Counted from the stretch's first letter, positions 1 through 9,823 are shown. The stretch: 64,000 nucleotides of DNA from Rhodospirillaceae bacterium (GCA_947476695.1 CANJRD010000006.1:124001-188000); one strand, 5' to 3'. Made by a program: numbers and translations. The notes: generated from the sequence alone by a model not told the origin.

Positions 1-60
1 CCAGTGGATGAGTATCGAGGGAACTCATCACTGAGATATTTCTCTAACCGGGGGACTAAG

Positions 61-2475
61 ATGCGCACTTCATCGCGCCGCTTGGCTTGGGCATTCAGCA
101 CCAGCGCCATTGCACTCATTTCCGCTTCGGCGGTCTTTGCCCAGGGCGGGCTCGAAGAAATCACCGTCACGGCACGTCGTACCGAAGAAAACCTGATGGC
201 GATTCCGATGGCCATCTCGGCGGTTTCGGCCGACGCGATCCAATCGGCCGGCATCAAGGACATGCGCACGCTGGCGGCCTACACGCCGGGTCTGCACATC
301 GACCAAGGCCTGACCAACAACCTCACCCGCACGCTGACGTTCCGCGGTCTCTCGACGTCGTCGGGTCAGGTTTTCGTCGACGGCATCTCGCTCGCCGGTA
401 ACGGCACGCCGTATCTCGGCGCGCTGGATCACGTCGAAGTGCTGGTCGGCCCGCAGAGCGTGTACTTCGGCCGCGCCACCTTCCAGGGCGCGCTGAACTT
501 CGTCACCAAGAAGCCGGCGGATCATTTCGCCGGCCGTGCGTACGGCGAATTCGGTTCTTACGGCACGCATGAAGTCGCGTTGACGTTGGAAGGCCCGATC
601 GTCGAAGACAAACTCGGCGTCCGTATCACCGGTCGCGGTTTCGGCACCGACGGTCAGTGGCGCAACTCGTCGCAGCCGGATCAGACGATGGGCTCGCGCT
701 CGTCGCGCTCGTTCATCGGCACGGCCTACTTCACGCCGACCGACGAAATCACCGCCAAGGTCTTCGTCGACCACGAATGGGACGATAGCGGCCCGCCGGC
801 GGCCATCGCGCTGAAGGGCAACAGCCTGCCGCAGTTTGGCGGTTCGGGCACCCAGGTCCCCGGCGTCACCGGCGGCAGCCAGGAACTGTTCTGCAACACG
901 CAGGGCACCTTCGGCACCTATTATTGCGGCGCGTTGCCGAACGCGAGCCAGATCGATCACAAGATCATCTCCGGCAACTACGACATCACGCCGTATCTGC
1001 AGGGTATCTTCTTCGACAACCGCATCGGCGTGCCGATGCTGTTCGATCCGCGCTTCCTGCAGCACAACGGCGGCAAGGCCGTCACGGACATGGTGCACCT
1101 GAGCGTGGAATACGCCGCGACGTCCGGCTGGACCTTCCAGTCGCTCAGCGGTTGGCACCACACGCTCGGCCAGTCGATCAACGCGCCGAACTACCGCGAT
1201 ACGCGCGACGTGCCGAACCCGCAGTTCAACACGCCGATCGCGGCGGGTCAGCCGTGCTGCCGTCTGAACTACATCAGCTTCCATCTGATGCAGCAGAGCA
1301 TCAACAACGACTATAACCAGGAGTTCCGTGTCTCCACGCCGCAGACGTGGCGCCTGCGTGGAACGGCCGGCGCGAGCTACCTGTACACGACGTCACCGGG
1401 CAACACGAACTTCGGTCAGTCGAAGACGGTGCCGCAGTACCAGGGTTCGCTCACCGCGCAGCGCACCAAGACGCCGGCGATCTACGGCGGTCTGTACTAC
1501 GATCTGATGGATACCCTCACGCTGACCGCCGAAGCCCGCTATCAGTGGGATACGGTGATCGCGACGACGTGGTACCCGACGGTCGCAGCCCCGCGTTCGG
1601 ATAAGTACGGCAGCTTCTCGCCGCGCGTTTCGCTCGATTACAAGTACGCGTCGGACTCGCTGCTCTATGGCTTGTTCTCGCGCGGCTATCGTCGTGGCGG
1701 CTTCAACTCGATCCTGGTCGGCCAGCCGGCTTCCGTGCTCGCGCAGCTCGCGCCGATCGGCGCCGCTGAAACCTTCGGCCAAGAAAAGCTCGATAACTTC
1801 GAGGCCGGCTGGAAGTCGACGTGGCTCGGCGGTCTCGCCCGTACCCGTTTGACGGGCTACTACCAGCTTTGGCGTAACGGCCAGGTGCCCAGCATCATCT
1901 CGTTCGTTCAGCCGAATGGCGGTGTCGTGAACACTTCGGTCACCACCAACGGCGGTGCGGTCGATCTGTACGGGACCGAATTCGAAGCCGATTGGGCTCC
2001 CAGCGAGAAGCTGACGTTGAACGCCACGTTCAATTGGGAAACGTCGAAGATCAAAGCGTACAACTACACGCCGGTCGGCACGCAGATCCGCCGCTCGACC
2101 AACATCACCGGCAACCGCTTCTGGGGTTCGCCTCAGCTGAAGTGGTCGGTGTCGCCGACCTACACCGATCACCTGTCCGGCGATTGGGATTGGTACACCC
2201 GCCTCGATTGGCGTTATCGCGGCAAGTACTACATCGACGGCACCAACCTTGCGTGGCTGCCGGGTAACCACAACCTCGATCTGCGCTTCGGCATCCAGCA
2301 TGCCAGCCTGAAGATCGAAGCTTACGTCACCAACCTGTTGGATAGCCGCAACTTCACGCAGGGCGAGTACGGTGCGGATTCGAGCAGCTCCACCGGGGGC
2401 TCGATCGAAAACGAAATCCGTCTTGGCCTGCCATACAAGCGTGCGTTCGGCATCAACATGACGTACGACTTCTAG
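61..2475 (+). CDS. TonB-dependent outer-membrane receptor
   Basis: This 804-residue protein is an outer-membrane receptor that would import a scarce or bulky ligand using energy passed on by TonB. A signal peptide (about residues 1-28, ending near VFAQ) is followed by a plug domain opening with EEITVTARR and then a long beta-barrel rich in aromatic and Gly residues. The chain ends in MTYDF, with the terminal Phe expected of barrel proteins. I chose the ATG at 61 because GGGGGA lies just upstream and the signal peptide starts there; an in-frame ATG at 4 would add 19 residues ahead of the signal. There is no FecA-type N-terminal signalling domain. The ligand cannot be read from sequence. Association with the redox operon just downstream is an inference from proximity. 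Confidence 0.93.
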   Translation: MRTSSRRLAWAFSTSAIALISASAVFAQGGLEEITVTARRTEENLMAIPMAISAVSADAIQSAGIKDMRTLAAYTPGLHIDQGLTNNLTRTLTFRGLSTSSGQVFVDGISLAGNGTPYLGALDHVEVLVGPQSVYFGRATFQGALNFVTKKPADHFAGRAYGEFGSYGTHEVALTLEGPIVEDKLGVRITGRGFGTDGQWRNSSQPDQTMGSRSSRSFIGTAYFTPTDEITAKVFVDHEWDDSGPPAAIALKGNSLPQFGGSGTQVPGVTGGSQELFCNTQGTFGTYYCGALPNASQIDHKIISGNYDITPYLQGIFFDNRIGVPMLFDPRFLQHNGGKAVTDMVHLSVEYAATSGWTFQSLSGWHHTLGQSINAPNYRDTRDVPNPQFNTPIAAGQPCCRLNYISFHLMQQSINNDYNQEFRVSTPQTWRLRGTAGASYLYTTSPGNTNFGQSKTVPQYQGSLTAQRTKTPAIYGGLYYDLMDTLTLTAEARYQWDTVIATTWYPTVAAPRSDKYGSFSPRVSLDYKYASDSLLYGLFSRGYRRGGFNSILVGQPASVLAQLAPIGAAETFGQEKLDNFEAGWKSTWLGGLARTRLTGYYQLWRNGQVPSIISFVQPNGGVVNTSVTTNGGAVDLYGTEFEADWAPSEKLTLNATFNWETSKIKAYNYTPVGTQIRRSTNITGNRFWGSPQLKWSVSPTYTDHLSGDWDWYTRLDWRYRGKYYIDGTNLAWLPGNHNLDLRFGIQHASLKIEAYVTNLLDSRNFTQGEYGADSSSSTGGSIENEIRLGLPYKRAFGINMTYDF

Positions 2476-2498
2476 AGAACTGGAGAGGGGTACTTGGC

Positions 2499-3011
2499 GT
2501 GAAAAGCATGGAACGGCGCTTGGTTGTCGCGATGTTGGGTTTGCTGATGGCAAGCCCAGTCGGAGCCGCCGACCAATCCGATCCGCTTGGAGAGTCCAAG
2601 TACCCCGATCCCAGCCTCAAGGGGCCGCCGATTGCCTTTACGACTGAACTCCGCGCGTCCGAGGAGAGTTCGGTCGTCGACAGTCCTGCAAAGGGCCGTG
2701 CCGATTTCGTCCTCGACCGCGCCACGATGCGGTTGTCGTGGAAGATTACCTATCAAGACCTGACCTCTGCGCCGATCGCTGCCAAGATTCACGGTCCCCA
2801 GACGCCGGGCGGTGAAGCGGGGCCGCTTGTCGATCTCGCGCCCAATGGTGTGAAAAGCCCGCTTGAGGGGTCCATCATTCTTACGGACGGGCAGCTGCGT
2901 TACCTGCTGACCGACCGGATGTACGTCAACATCACGACCCAAAAGTACAAGCTCGGCGAGATCCGCGGCCAGCTTGCACGCCAGCGCCTCAAACCGGCCG
3001 TGAGCCAGTAA
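2499..3011 (+). CDS. Exported CHRD-domain protein
   Basis: A 170-residue secreted protein. Residues 1-23 form a signal peptide ending in GAA. The rest resembles a single CHRD domain: an FTTELRASEES opening, a central AAKIHGP element and the closing LGEIRGQL, which is typical of CHRD beta-strand repeats. CHRD proteins are extracytoplasmic and functionally poorly defined. The GTG at 2499 has GGAGAGGGG about 8 nt upstream; an ATG at 2508 is the alternative. It sits 23 nt after the receptor gene and 6 nt before the NrfD gene, so co-transcription with both is likely. Confidence 0.75.
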   Translation: MKSMERRLVVAMLGLLMASPVGAADQSDPLGESKYPDPSLKGPPIAFTTELRASEESSVVDSPAKGRADFVLDRATMRLSWKITYQDLTSAPIAAKIHGPQTPGGEAGPLVDLAPNGVKSPLEGSIILTDGQLRYLLTDRMYVNITTQKYKLGEIRGQLARQRLKPAVSQ

Positions 3012-3017
3012 CGCGCT

Positions 3018-3917
3018 ATGAGGAGCGTTCAGGGCCAAGCCCACGTCATCCAGCAAGGTCGGCCGGACTTCCGCGTTGGCGTGAAGCTCCAGTCAATTTG
3101 GGGCTTTCGCGAAGGTTCCGTGTTCTCGGTCGAGGGGGTGGCGGCGACCTTCATGATGCTCGCGGCCAGCGCGCAATGGCTGCCGGGCATGATCGCTGCC
3201 GAACTGGTGATGGTGCTCGCCGTCGTTCTGCTGTTCAGCCACCTCGGCAATCCGTGGGCGGCGTGGCGCGCGATCGCGAACATCCGCCGTTCATGGATCA
3301 GCCGCGGCACGGCGGTGATCGGCGCCTTCTGTGGCCTCGGCGCGATCGCAGTGTTCTTGCGCCTGGTCAATCTCGGTCTGCCGGACTTCATACCGACCGC
3401 GATCTATTGGCTGCAGATGATAGCGTCGGCGTTCATCCTGTTCTATCCCGGCTTCGCGATGGCTGCGTCCGCAGGCATCCCGTTCTGGAACACCGGCATG
3501 CTGCCGATCCTGTCGGCGTTGTCGGGGCTCGCGAACGGCGGTGCAGCTGGCCTGGTGTTCGGCGAGATTCTCGCGCCCCGCTGGCTTGATGCGCCGTCGC
3601 AGCCGATCGCCGAACTTGGTCTGCTCGCGGCGATTGCAATTTGCATCGTGGCGTTCCTGTCGGCGGCGCACCGCATGGGTCGCGCGGCGCGTTTTTCAGG
3701 CCAACGCTTGCTCACACATGAGAAGGCTTTGTTCTGGGGCGGGGCCATCGGTGTTGGACTGGTCGTACCGGCGCTGACGACGACGCTTCTGTACCTTCAG
3801 CCCGATAAGGTAGGCTTGACCGCAGTGCTCATCCTCGGGGCAATCGCCCGTGTTGCCGGCGATATCTCGCTGCGTTACGCCATTCTGCGAGTCGGCGCCT
3901 ACGAGGCGTTGGTCTAG
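3018..3917 (+). CDS. NrfD/DmsC-like membrane anchor subunit
   Basis: A 299-residue polytopic membrane protein with about eight hydrophobic segments. It is recognisable as a quinone-interacting anchor of the NrfD/PsrC/DmsC class by overall pattern and by the C-terminal GDISLRYAILRVGAYEAL-type ending. In such complexes it exchanges electrons between the quinone pool and the iron-sulfur subunit. It lies directly upstream of the Mo catalytic and ferredoxin subunits on the same strand, giving the order anchor-catalytic-ferredoxin. The ATG at 3018 follows the preceding stop by 6 nt and adds a polar N-terminal stretch of about 30 residues; the GTG-rich stretch after 3080 could hide a shorter start. 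Confidence 0.8.
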   Translation: MRSVQGQAHVIQQGRPDFRVGVKLQSIWGFREGSVFSVEGVAATFMMLAASAQWLPGMIAAELVMVLAVVLLFSHLGNPWAAWRAIANIRRSWISRGTAVIGAFCGLGAIAVFLRLVNLGLPDFIPTAIYWLQMIASAFILFYPGFAMAASAGIPFWNTGMLPILSALSGLANGGAAGLVFGEILAPRWLDAPSQPIAELGLLAAIAICIVAFLSAAHRMGRAARFSGQRLLTHEKALFWGGAIGVGLVVPALTTTLLYLQPDKVGLTAVLILGAIARVAGDISLRYAILRVGAYEALV

Positions 3918-3935
3918 TTTTTCGGAGAGTCGGTT

Positions 3936-6527
3936 ATGGACGGTGATGCTTCGCACGCGGCCACCCCTCATGTCCCAAAAGAGGGAGAAACGTGGACGCC
4001 GTCGGTCTGCATGGGCTGCTACAATTGTTGCGGGATCAAGGTACAAAGCGTCGACAACAAGGTCGTCAACGTCATCGGCGATCCCGCCGCGCCAAATTCC
4101 AAGGGTCACATCTGCGCCAAAGGCAAGGCGCGCTTTCTCGACCTGCACGATCCCAAGCGTTTGCTCCATCCGATGCGCCGCACCAATCCGGAGAAGGGTA
4201 TCGGAGTAGATCCGCAGTGGAAGCAAATCAGCTGGGAAGAGGCGCTGACCGAGGTCACCGGGAGGCTGAAGAGCATCCGTGAGACCGACCCGCGCAAGCT
4301 GGTGATCGCGCACTTCGATCTGCCGGCCTACGGAATCTCGAAGGCGTTTGGCGCAGCGTTTGGCACGCCGAACCTGACATGGAACCGTGCCGACTATTGC
4401 GGCGCCGCGCCGCACGTGGCGCACCTTCTGTTGAATGGCTCGTTCAACGGCGAATTGGACTTCGAGAAGTGCAACTACATGGTCCTGTGGGGCACCCAGA
4501 TGGGCGCGCTTGCCGAGACCATTCCGCTGCACACGGCCGAAGTGATGGCGAATGCGCGTAAGCGCGGCGCCCGCCAGGTCGTGATCGATCCGTTCTGCTC
4601 CAATGCTGCCGCGAAGGCCGATCATTGGGTGCCGCTGCGTCCGGGCACGGACGGCATGCTTGCGCTGGCGATGCTGAACGTCGTCTGCAACGAACTCGGC
4701 ATCTATGACGTCAAGTTCCTTAAGCACTCCACTAACGCCCCCTATCTGGTGCAGGAAGACGGGCACTACAAGCGCGACACCGCCACGAACAAGCCGATGG
4801 TGTGGGACACCACGACCAACAGCGCGAAACCGTTCAATGATGCCGACGTTATCGATCCGGCGCTTGAAGGCGAGTACCTGGTCGATAACACGCTAGTACG
4901 GCCGTCCTTCGTGGTCCTGAAGAAGCACCTGCTGCAGTACACACCGGAAGAGTCCGAGCGTATAACGACGGTGCCGGCGGCGACTTGCCGCTTGATCGCC
5001 AAAGAGTTCGTCGAAGCGGCGCAGATCGGCAGCACGATCGTGATCGACGGCGTGGAGCTTCCATTCCGCCCGGCCGCGATTCACTTCAAGCGTGGCTCCG
5101 GCGCACATAAGGGCGGCTGCCATACCTCGCTCGCGATCCATATGCTTAATGCGATGGTCGGCAATCTCGACGTGCCGGGCGGCCAGCGCGGCGTGAACCC
5201 TATCGGTCCGTTCTGGGAGCCGGAGGCGGACGAGGACGGCATGCTGGTGCCCGCGCAGTACATCACGAAGTACTACAAGCCCTATCCGCCGCGCGAGCCG
5301 AAGGTTCCCGAAACGCTGGACCTGAACGAGATTTTCCCGGCGTCGCTATTCACGCGCGGAATGTTCGCCTGGGGCATCCGCGAGCCGGAGAAGTTCGGCA
5401 TCACCTATAAGCCGGAAATGCTGCTGCATTGCCGCACGAATCTGATGATGAACAGCCACAATCCGGAAGCAATGTCCGGCGTGCTGAAGAAAATCGGTTA
5501 TCAGGTATCTTTCGCGACCTTCGTCGATGAGACGGTGGAATTCGCCGACATCGTGCTGCCGGACTCGCACGACTACGAGCGCTGGGACCTTTTCCCCGCT
5601 AACGATCCTTACGCCTTCATCGCGCCGGGGCCGGGCGAGTGGTACTGGCTGATGCGCCAGGCGGCGGTCGATCCGCCGGGTGAGGCGCGGCCATGGTTGA
5701 ACGTCTATCTCGAACTGGCTGAGCGTCTCGGGATTCTCGAAGACCTCTACAAGATCGGGAACCAGAGCTGGAATATTGCCAAGCCCTACGCGCTGGATCC
5801 GACCAAGAAGTACACTGTGCAGGACATCGCCGTACGTCAGGCGAAATCGCTGCTGGGGCCGGATTTCGAGGTCGATCAGCTCGAGAGCACGGCGTGCATG
5901 ATCACGCGCAAGAAGACCATCCGCGAAGCCTATCCGCGCCCTTACATGAATGTGCGTGTGCCGGTGTATCTTGAGCATCTCATCGATGCGGGCGAGAAGG
6001 TGAAGGGCGTAATGGATCAGCTGAAGCTTGAATGGGACTTCCGTCCCTACACGCCGCTGCTGACTTACTTCCCGTGCCACACCCACGAACACGATCACGG
6101 CCGCGCTGAAGGGTTCGACCTGTTCATCGTCAACTTCAAGGTGCCGTTCATCACGTTCTCGGTCACCTCTGAGAACCTGTGGATCGACGAACTTGCACGC
6201 GGCAATCCTTACACGCACAACGTCATGATCAACACCGTGACGGCGGCCAAGAAAGGCATCAAGGACGGCGACCGCATCCTCATCGAGTCTGAGATCTCGA
6301 AGGGTGAGGGGTACGTCAAGGTGACCGAGTTGATCCATCCGGAGTGCATCGGCATACCCAGCACGCTCGGTCACTGGGCGCGTGCCTATACGGTCTCGAA
6401 GTACAAAGGCACGAGCTTCAATAATTTTCTGCCGGCGCCGGATGTCGCCTACATCGACACGCTGTCGGGTCAGACGGATTCGTGTACGCGCGTGCGGATC
6501 TCGCGCTTGGGAGGGCCGCGTCCATGA
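3936..6527 (+). CDS. Molybdopterin oxidoreductase catalytic subunit (DMSO reductase superfamily)
   Basis: An 863-residue Mo/W-bisPGD enzyme. Residues 25-60 carry Cys25-x2-Cys28-x3-Cys32-x27-Cys60, which binds the proximal [4Fe-4S] cluster, followed by GHICAKGKA. Later come superfamily signatures such as VVIDPFCS and WVPLRPGTDGMLALAM, and near the end the molybdopterin dinucleotide-binding domain (about 725-860). Cys155, in NRADYCGAA, is the best candidate for the Mo ligand, which would place it nearer thiosulfate/polysulfide reductases or formate dehydrogenases than Ser-ligated DMSO reductases. There is no Tat leader, which is unusual for an enzyme with an NrfD partner and suggests a cytoplasmic location. 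GGAGAG precedes the ATG. The substrate is unknown. Confidence 0.9.
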   Translation: MDGDASHAATPHVPKEGETWTPSVCMGCYNCCGIKVQSVDNKVVNVIGDPAAPNSKGHICAKGKARFLDLHDPKRLLHPMRRTNPEKGIGVDPQWKQISWEEALTEVTGRLKSIRETDPRKLVIAHFDLPAYGISKAFGAAFGTPNLTWNRADYCGAAPHVAHLLLNGSFNGELDFEKCNYMVLWGTQMGALAETIPLHTAEVMANARKRGARQVVIDPFCSNAAAKADHWVPLRPGTDGMLALAMLNVVCNELGIYDVKFLKHSTNAPYLVQEDGHYKRDTATNKPMVWDTTTNSAKPFNDADVIDPALEGEYLVDNTLVRPSFVVLKKHLLQYTPEESERITTVPAATCRLIAKEFVEAAQIGSTIVIDGVELPFRPAAIHFKRGSGAHKGGCHTSLAIHMLNAMVGNLDVPGGQRGVNPIGPFWEPEADEDGMLVPAQYITKYYKPYPPREPKVPETLDLNEIFPASLFTRGMFAWGIREPEKFGITYKPEMLLHCRTNLMMNSHNPEAMSGVLKKIGYQVSFATFVDETVEFADIVLPDSHDYERWDLFPANDPYAFIAPGPGEWYWLMRQAAVDPPGEARPWLNVYLELAERLGILEDLYKIGNQSWNIAKPYALDPTKKYTVQDIAVRQAKSLLGPDFEVDQLESTACMITRKKTIREAYPRPYMNVRVPVYLEHLIDAGEKVKGVMDQLKLEWDFRPYTPLLTYFPCHTHEHDHGRAEGFDLFIVNFKVPFITFSVTSENLWIDELARGNPYTHNVMINTVTAAKKGIKDGDRILIESEISKGEGYVKVTELIHPECIGIPSTLGHWARAYTVSKYKGTSFNNFLPAPDVAYIDTLSGQTDSCTRVRISRLGGPRP

Positions 6528-7120
6528 GCAAGTACGGCATGGTGATGGACCTAGACCGTTGCATCGGTTGCAACGCTTGCGTGATTGCGTGCAAAGTCGA
6601 GCACAACACGCCGGTCGATATCCATTTCACACGCATCCTCGAAGTCGAGGTCGGCACGTATCCCGACGTCGGTCGTCAGTTCCTGCCGGTGATGTGCAAT
6701 CACTGCGACGACGCCCCCTGCATCGATGTCTGTCCCACGCAGGCCACGTACGCGCGCGAGAAGGACGGGATCGTCCTAATCGATTGGGACAAGTGCATCG
6801 GCTGTGGCGGCTGCATCCTTGCCTGCCCGTATGAGCAACGTTTCCCGGTGCACGACAATCGCACCTCGTTCCCGGACGGCGGCGACTTCAAGAGCCCGGT
6901 CGTGGACCGCGCGCCCACAGGCGTCACTGTAAAGTGCGACTTCTGCTATCACCGAATCGACGAGGGCCGCGAGCCCGCTTGCGTTGAGGCCTGCCCGACC
7001 AATGCGCGCATTTTCGGCGAGCAGGACGGCGAGAAACTTGCGCCCATCATCAGCCGCCAGCATTCGTGGACGCTATTGCCGGACAAGGGCGCTAAGCCCG
7101 GCGTTTACTACGTCGGTTGA
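6524..7120 (+). CDS. Four-cluster 4Fe-4S ferredoxin subunit
   Basis: A 198-residue electron-transfer subunit of the DmsB/PsrB/NrfC type. Four Cys motifs are visible: CIGCNACVIACK near residue 12, CNHCDDAPCIDVCP, CIGCGGCILACP and CDFCYH...PACVEACP. They give 16 cysteines for four [4Fe-4S] clusters that wire the Mo site to the membrane anchor. The start ATG at 6524 overlaps the TGA of the catalytic gene (ATGA), a coupled arrangement. There is no signal peptide, as is normal for this subunit, which usually hitchhikes on the catalytic partner. Here the partner also lacks a leader. Confidence 0.92.
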   Translation: MSKYGMVMDLDRCIGCNACVIACKVEHNTPVDIHFTRILEVEVGTYPDVGRQFLPVMCNHCDDAPCIDVCPTQATYAREKDGIVLIDWDKCIGCGGCILACPYEQRFPVHDNRTSFPDGGDFKSPVVDRAPTGVTVKCDFCYHRIDEGREPACVEACPTNARIFGEQDGEKLAPIISRQHSWTLLPDKGAKPGVYYVG

Positions 7121-7129
7121 TGTGACGCC

Positions 7130-8533
7130 ATGAGCGGGCCCGCGGTTATTTCGCCCGATCAAGCGCGCTTCGGCGATGAGGCCGAGGTGGTCATTGTTGG
7201 CGCCGGGGCCTGCGGTCTTTGCGCCGCACTGGCGGCCCGCGACGGCCAGGCCGATGTGCTGGTCATCGAACGCGACGCCGTGCCGCGCGGTACGACCGCC
7301 ATGTCGATCGGCCTCATCCCGGCGGCGAACACGCGTTTTCAGCGTGACCGTGGCATCAACGATTCAGTCGAGCTGTTTGCCGGCGACATTCTTAAGCGCA
7401 ACAACGGCCAAACCGACATTGACCGCGTTCATCACATTGTCCGCGAAAGTGCGCCGACCATCGAATGGCTGGTCGACAAGCACGCGATCCCGTTGTCGTT
7501 GCAGAACGAACTCTACGCCGGCCACAGCCTTTATCGCATGCACGGCACTATCGGATGCACCGGCGGCGAGGTTATGGATGCGCTTTATGATGCTTCCAAG
7601 AAGGCCGGTGTGCGATTTGCGTTGGAGACGGTGGTCGACAGCCTCTTCGCCGACAGCAACGGCAGGATAGCCGGCGTGCGCGTGACAAGCGAAGGCCAGC
7701 AGCGGGATATCGCTTGCGGCGCCTTGATTCTCGCCAGCAGCGGGTTTGCAGCCAATCGCGAGATGGTGACGAAGCACATTCCGGCGATGGCCAAGGCCGG
7801 CGCCTACTGCCATCATGGCGCGCAAGGCGACGCGGTGCGCTGGGGCGAGGGACTTGGCGCCGCGCTCGGGGACATCACCGCGTACCAGAGCCACGGTGGC
7901 CTCATGGTCGATCGCCCAGTGTCGGTGCCTTGGGCGCATATCCTGCGCGGCGGTATCCAAGTGAACGCGACGGGGAAGCGCTTCTCAGACGAAACGTCGA
8001 ACTATGCCGAGCGCGCGCTCGATATCCTCGCGCAACCCGGCGGCTTCGCGTGGAGCATCTACGATCAACAGATCGAGGATAATCTTGCGAAGTACGTGCC
8101 CTACGTCGATTTCCTCAAAGTCGGTTTGGTATTGAGCGCCGACAGTGCGGATGAGCTTTGCGCGATCACCGGCTTGCCGCCCGCGTTGAAGGATACGCTG
8201 CGCGAAGTGCAGGATGCCGCGGCCGGCAAGAGCAAAGATCCGCTGGGCCGAACGTTCCGCGATACGAAGCCGCTGACCGCGCCGTTCAAGGCGGTGAAAG
8301 TGACGGGTTCGCTGTATCACACCCAGGGCGGGCTCGAAGTCGACGCACAGGGCCGAGTCCTTAAAGCCGACCGTAGTCCGTTCCCGAACCTGTTCGCGGG
8401 CGGCGGCGCGGCGCGGGGAATCTCAGGGGCTGGCTGTGCCGGCTATCTGGCGGGGAACGGATTGCTGACGGCTTCCGTCTACGGGCGGCTTGCCGGCACT
8501 GCGGCCGCGGCCCAGACGCTCACATCCGCGTGA
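7130..8533 (+). CDS. FAD-dependent oxidoreductase (FAD_binding_2, fumarate reductase-like)
   Basis: A 467-residue flavoprotein. The N terminus has the dinucleotide-binding motif VVIVGAGACGL followed by an ERD ribose-binding acid. The chain ends with a GGGAARGISGAGCAGYLAGNG segment typical of the fumarate reductase / 3-ketosteroid dehydrogenase superfamily C terminus, where the FAD domain closes. No signal peptide, heme or extra iron-sulfur motif is present. It starts 9 nt after the ferredoxin gene, so it is the fourth member of the redox operon and could deliver or accept electrons through it. The reaction (alkene reduction, or alkane-type desaturation of a ring) is not determinable. A second, Tat-exported relative lies at 52226-53842. 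Confidence 0.85.
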   Translation: MSGPAVISPDQARFGDEAEVVIVGAGACGLCAALAARDGQADVLVIERDAVPRGTTAMSIGLIPAANTRFQRDRGINDSVELFAGDILKRNNGQTDIDRVHHIVRESAPTIEWLVDKHAIPLSLQNELYAGHSLYRMHGTIGCTGGEVMDALYDASKKAGVRFALETVVDSLFADSNGRIAGVRVTSEGQQRDIACGALILASSGFAANREMVTKHIPAMAKAGAYCHHGAQGDAVRWGEGLGAALGDITAYQSHGGLMVDRPVSVPWAHILRGGIQVNATGKRFSDETSNYAERALDILAQPGGFAWSIYDQQIEDNLAKYVPYVDFLKVGLVLSADSADELCAITGLPPALKDTLREVQDAAAGKSKDPLGRTFRDTKPLTAPFKAVKVTGSLYHTQGGLEVDAQGRVLKADRSPFPNLFAGGGAARGISGAGCAGYLAGNGLLTASVYGRLAGTAAAAQTLTSA

Positions 8534-8707
8534 GATCAGGCCCGGTGAAGCAGCCTTTGCATTCTGTTTTGCCCACTGCGTGAATCAATTTTCAGAAACC
8601 CCCCTCGGAGAGGCGGGGCGCCTTTGTTCCAACCCCCTAGGAGGGATAGAATGTTTCGCCCCGGGGAGGGTGAAAAAAGAACGCGGCGAGGGAGGCCGAA
8701 TACGCGT

Positions 8708-9823
8708 ATGAATCGTCTTACTTCATGGCTCATTCCATTAGCCCTGTTGGCCAGCGCTAGCAGCGCGCAAGCGGCCGCGCCCGAAGGGCGCCGCATGGCT
8801 TTCGTGGTGAAGGATTGGTTCACCTCCATCTATGAGACGAAATTCCAGGACGAGTGCCCGGAGGGCATGAGCACCGCGAACGACGAGTTCTGGTGGCGCA
8901 AGACGTCGCCCGAACAGCGCGCCAAGCTCACCGGCAACGGCATGATCCAGGCGCTGAATCGCTTCGGCGTTTCGGTGAACCAGGGCGACAACAAAGAAAA
9001 CGTCTGCTTGCAGCCTGACTCGGTGAAGCGTCCGCGGATGCGCACGGTCGAAGGCCCCACGTCCTACGGCATGAACCTCGACGGCACGACCGACGGCAAG
9101 GCCACGCCGAAGTCTTGCGCGCACACCAAGTTCGTCGCGCCCGACGGTACGCCCGGCATCGACAACCAACTCTATCGTTTGGTCGGCTGCACCTATGGCT
9201 GGCGCAAGAACGTCGGCACGGTTGACGCCAACGCCAATGAAATGCGCGGCACGTCCGGTCTCGGCATGATCCTGATCGAGATCACCGACGTCGACGACAC
9301 CAAGAACGACGACGACGTCACCGTCACCTTCTATCGCTCGGTGGACCAGTGGGTGCAGGACAGCGGCGGCAGCCCGCTGCCGTTCAGCACGTACTCGATC
9401 GATATGGTCGACGGTAAGCCGCGCTATGGCGATTCCGCCAAGGGCCGCATCAAGGACGGCGCGATCGAGACCAAAGCCGCCGACGTTCGTCTGCCCTTCT
9501 ACGGCAACTACAATTTCATGCACCCGGTCATCAAAGACATGCAGCTGAAACTGCATCCCGTCGCCGATGGCACGAAGGCGCATGGCATGGTGGCCGGTTA
9601 CTATAGCCTGGCGGACTTCCAGTACTACATCGGCGGCCTCGGCGGCGTGATCCCGGTGAACGGCATCGACTGCCCCTCCGTCATCCAGGAAGCCGCGCGT
9701 CTTGCCGACGGCTATCCGGACCCGAAGACAGGGCAGTGCACGGCGCTGTCGTCAGCTTTCGATATCGAGGCCTATGCGGCCTTTGTGCGTCACCCCAAGA
9801 CTGAACGGACTGCTCAGCGATGA
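8708..9823 (+). CDS. Exported protein of unknown function
   Basis: A 371-residue protein with a clear signal peptide (residues 1-21, ending SAQAAA). I do not recognise a named domain. The mature part is Cys-containing, with eight or so spaced Cys such as DECPEG and VGCTYGWRK, and otherwise polar, with blocks such as MILIEITDVDD and NDDDVTVTFY. Start: ATG 8708, because the signal peptide follows and GGAGG lies at 8691-8695. Its stop overlaps the next start by 4 nt, so it is translationally coupled to the DUF1592/1588 lipoprotein and presumably acts with it in the periplasm or at the surface. Confidence 0.8.
   Translation: MNRLTSWLIPLALLASASSAQAAAPEGRRMAFVVKDWFTSIYETKFQDECPEGMSTANDEFWWRKTSPEQRAKLTGNGMIQALNRFGVSVNQGDNKENVCLQPDSVKRPRMRTVEGPTSYGMNLDGTTDGKATPKSCAHTKFVAPDGTPGIDNQLYRLVGCTYGWRKNVGTVDANANEMRGTSGLGMILIEITDVDDTKNDDDVTVTFYRSVDQWVQDSGGSPLPFSTYSIDMVDGKPRYGDSAKGRIKDGAIETKAADVRLPFYGNYNFMHPVIKDMQLKLHPVADGTKAHGMVAGYYSLADFQYYIGGLGGVIPVNGIDCPSVIQEAARLADGYPDPKTGQCTALSSAFDIEAYAAFVRHPKTERTAQR

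Noticed and set aside
1393-2553. Long minus-strand reading frame across the TonB receptor
   Set aside because: High GC creates long antisense frames; Arg/Val/Gly-rich sequence with no domain, opposite a well-supported gene.
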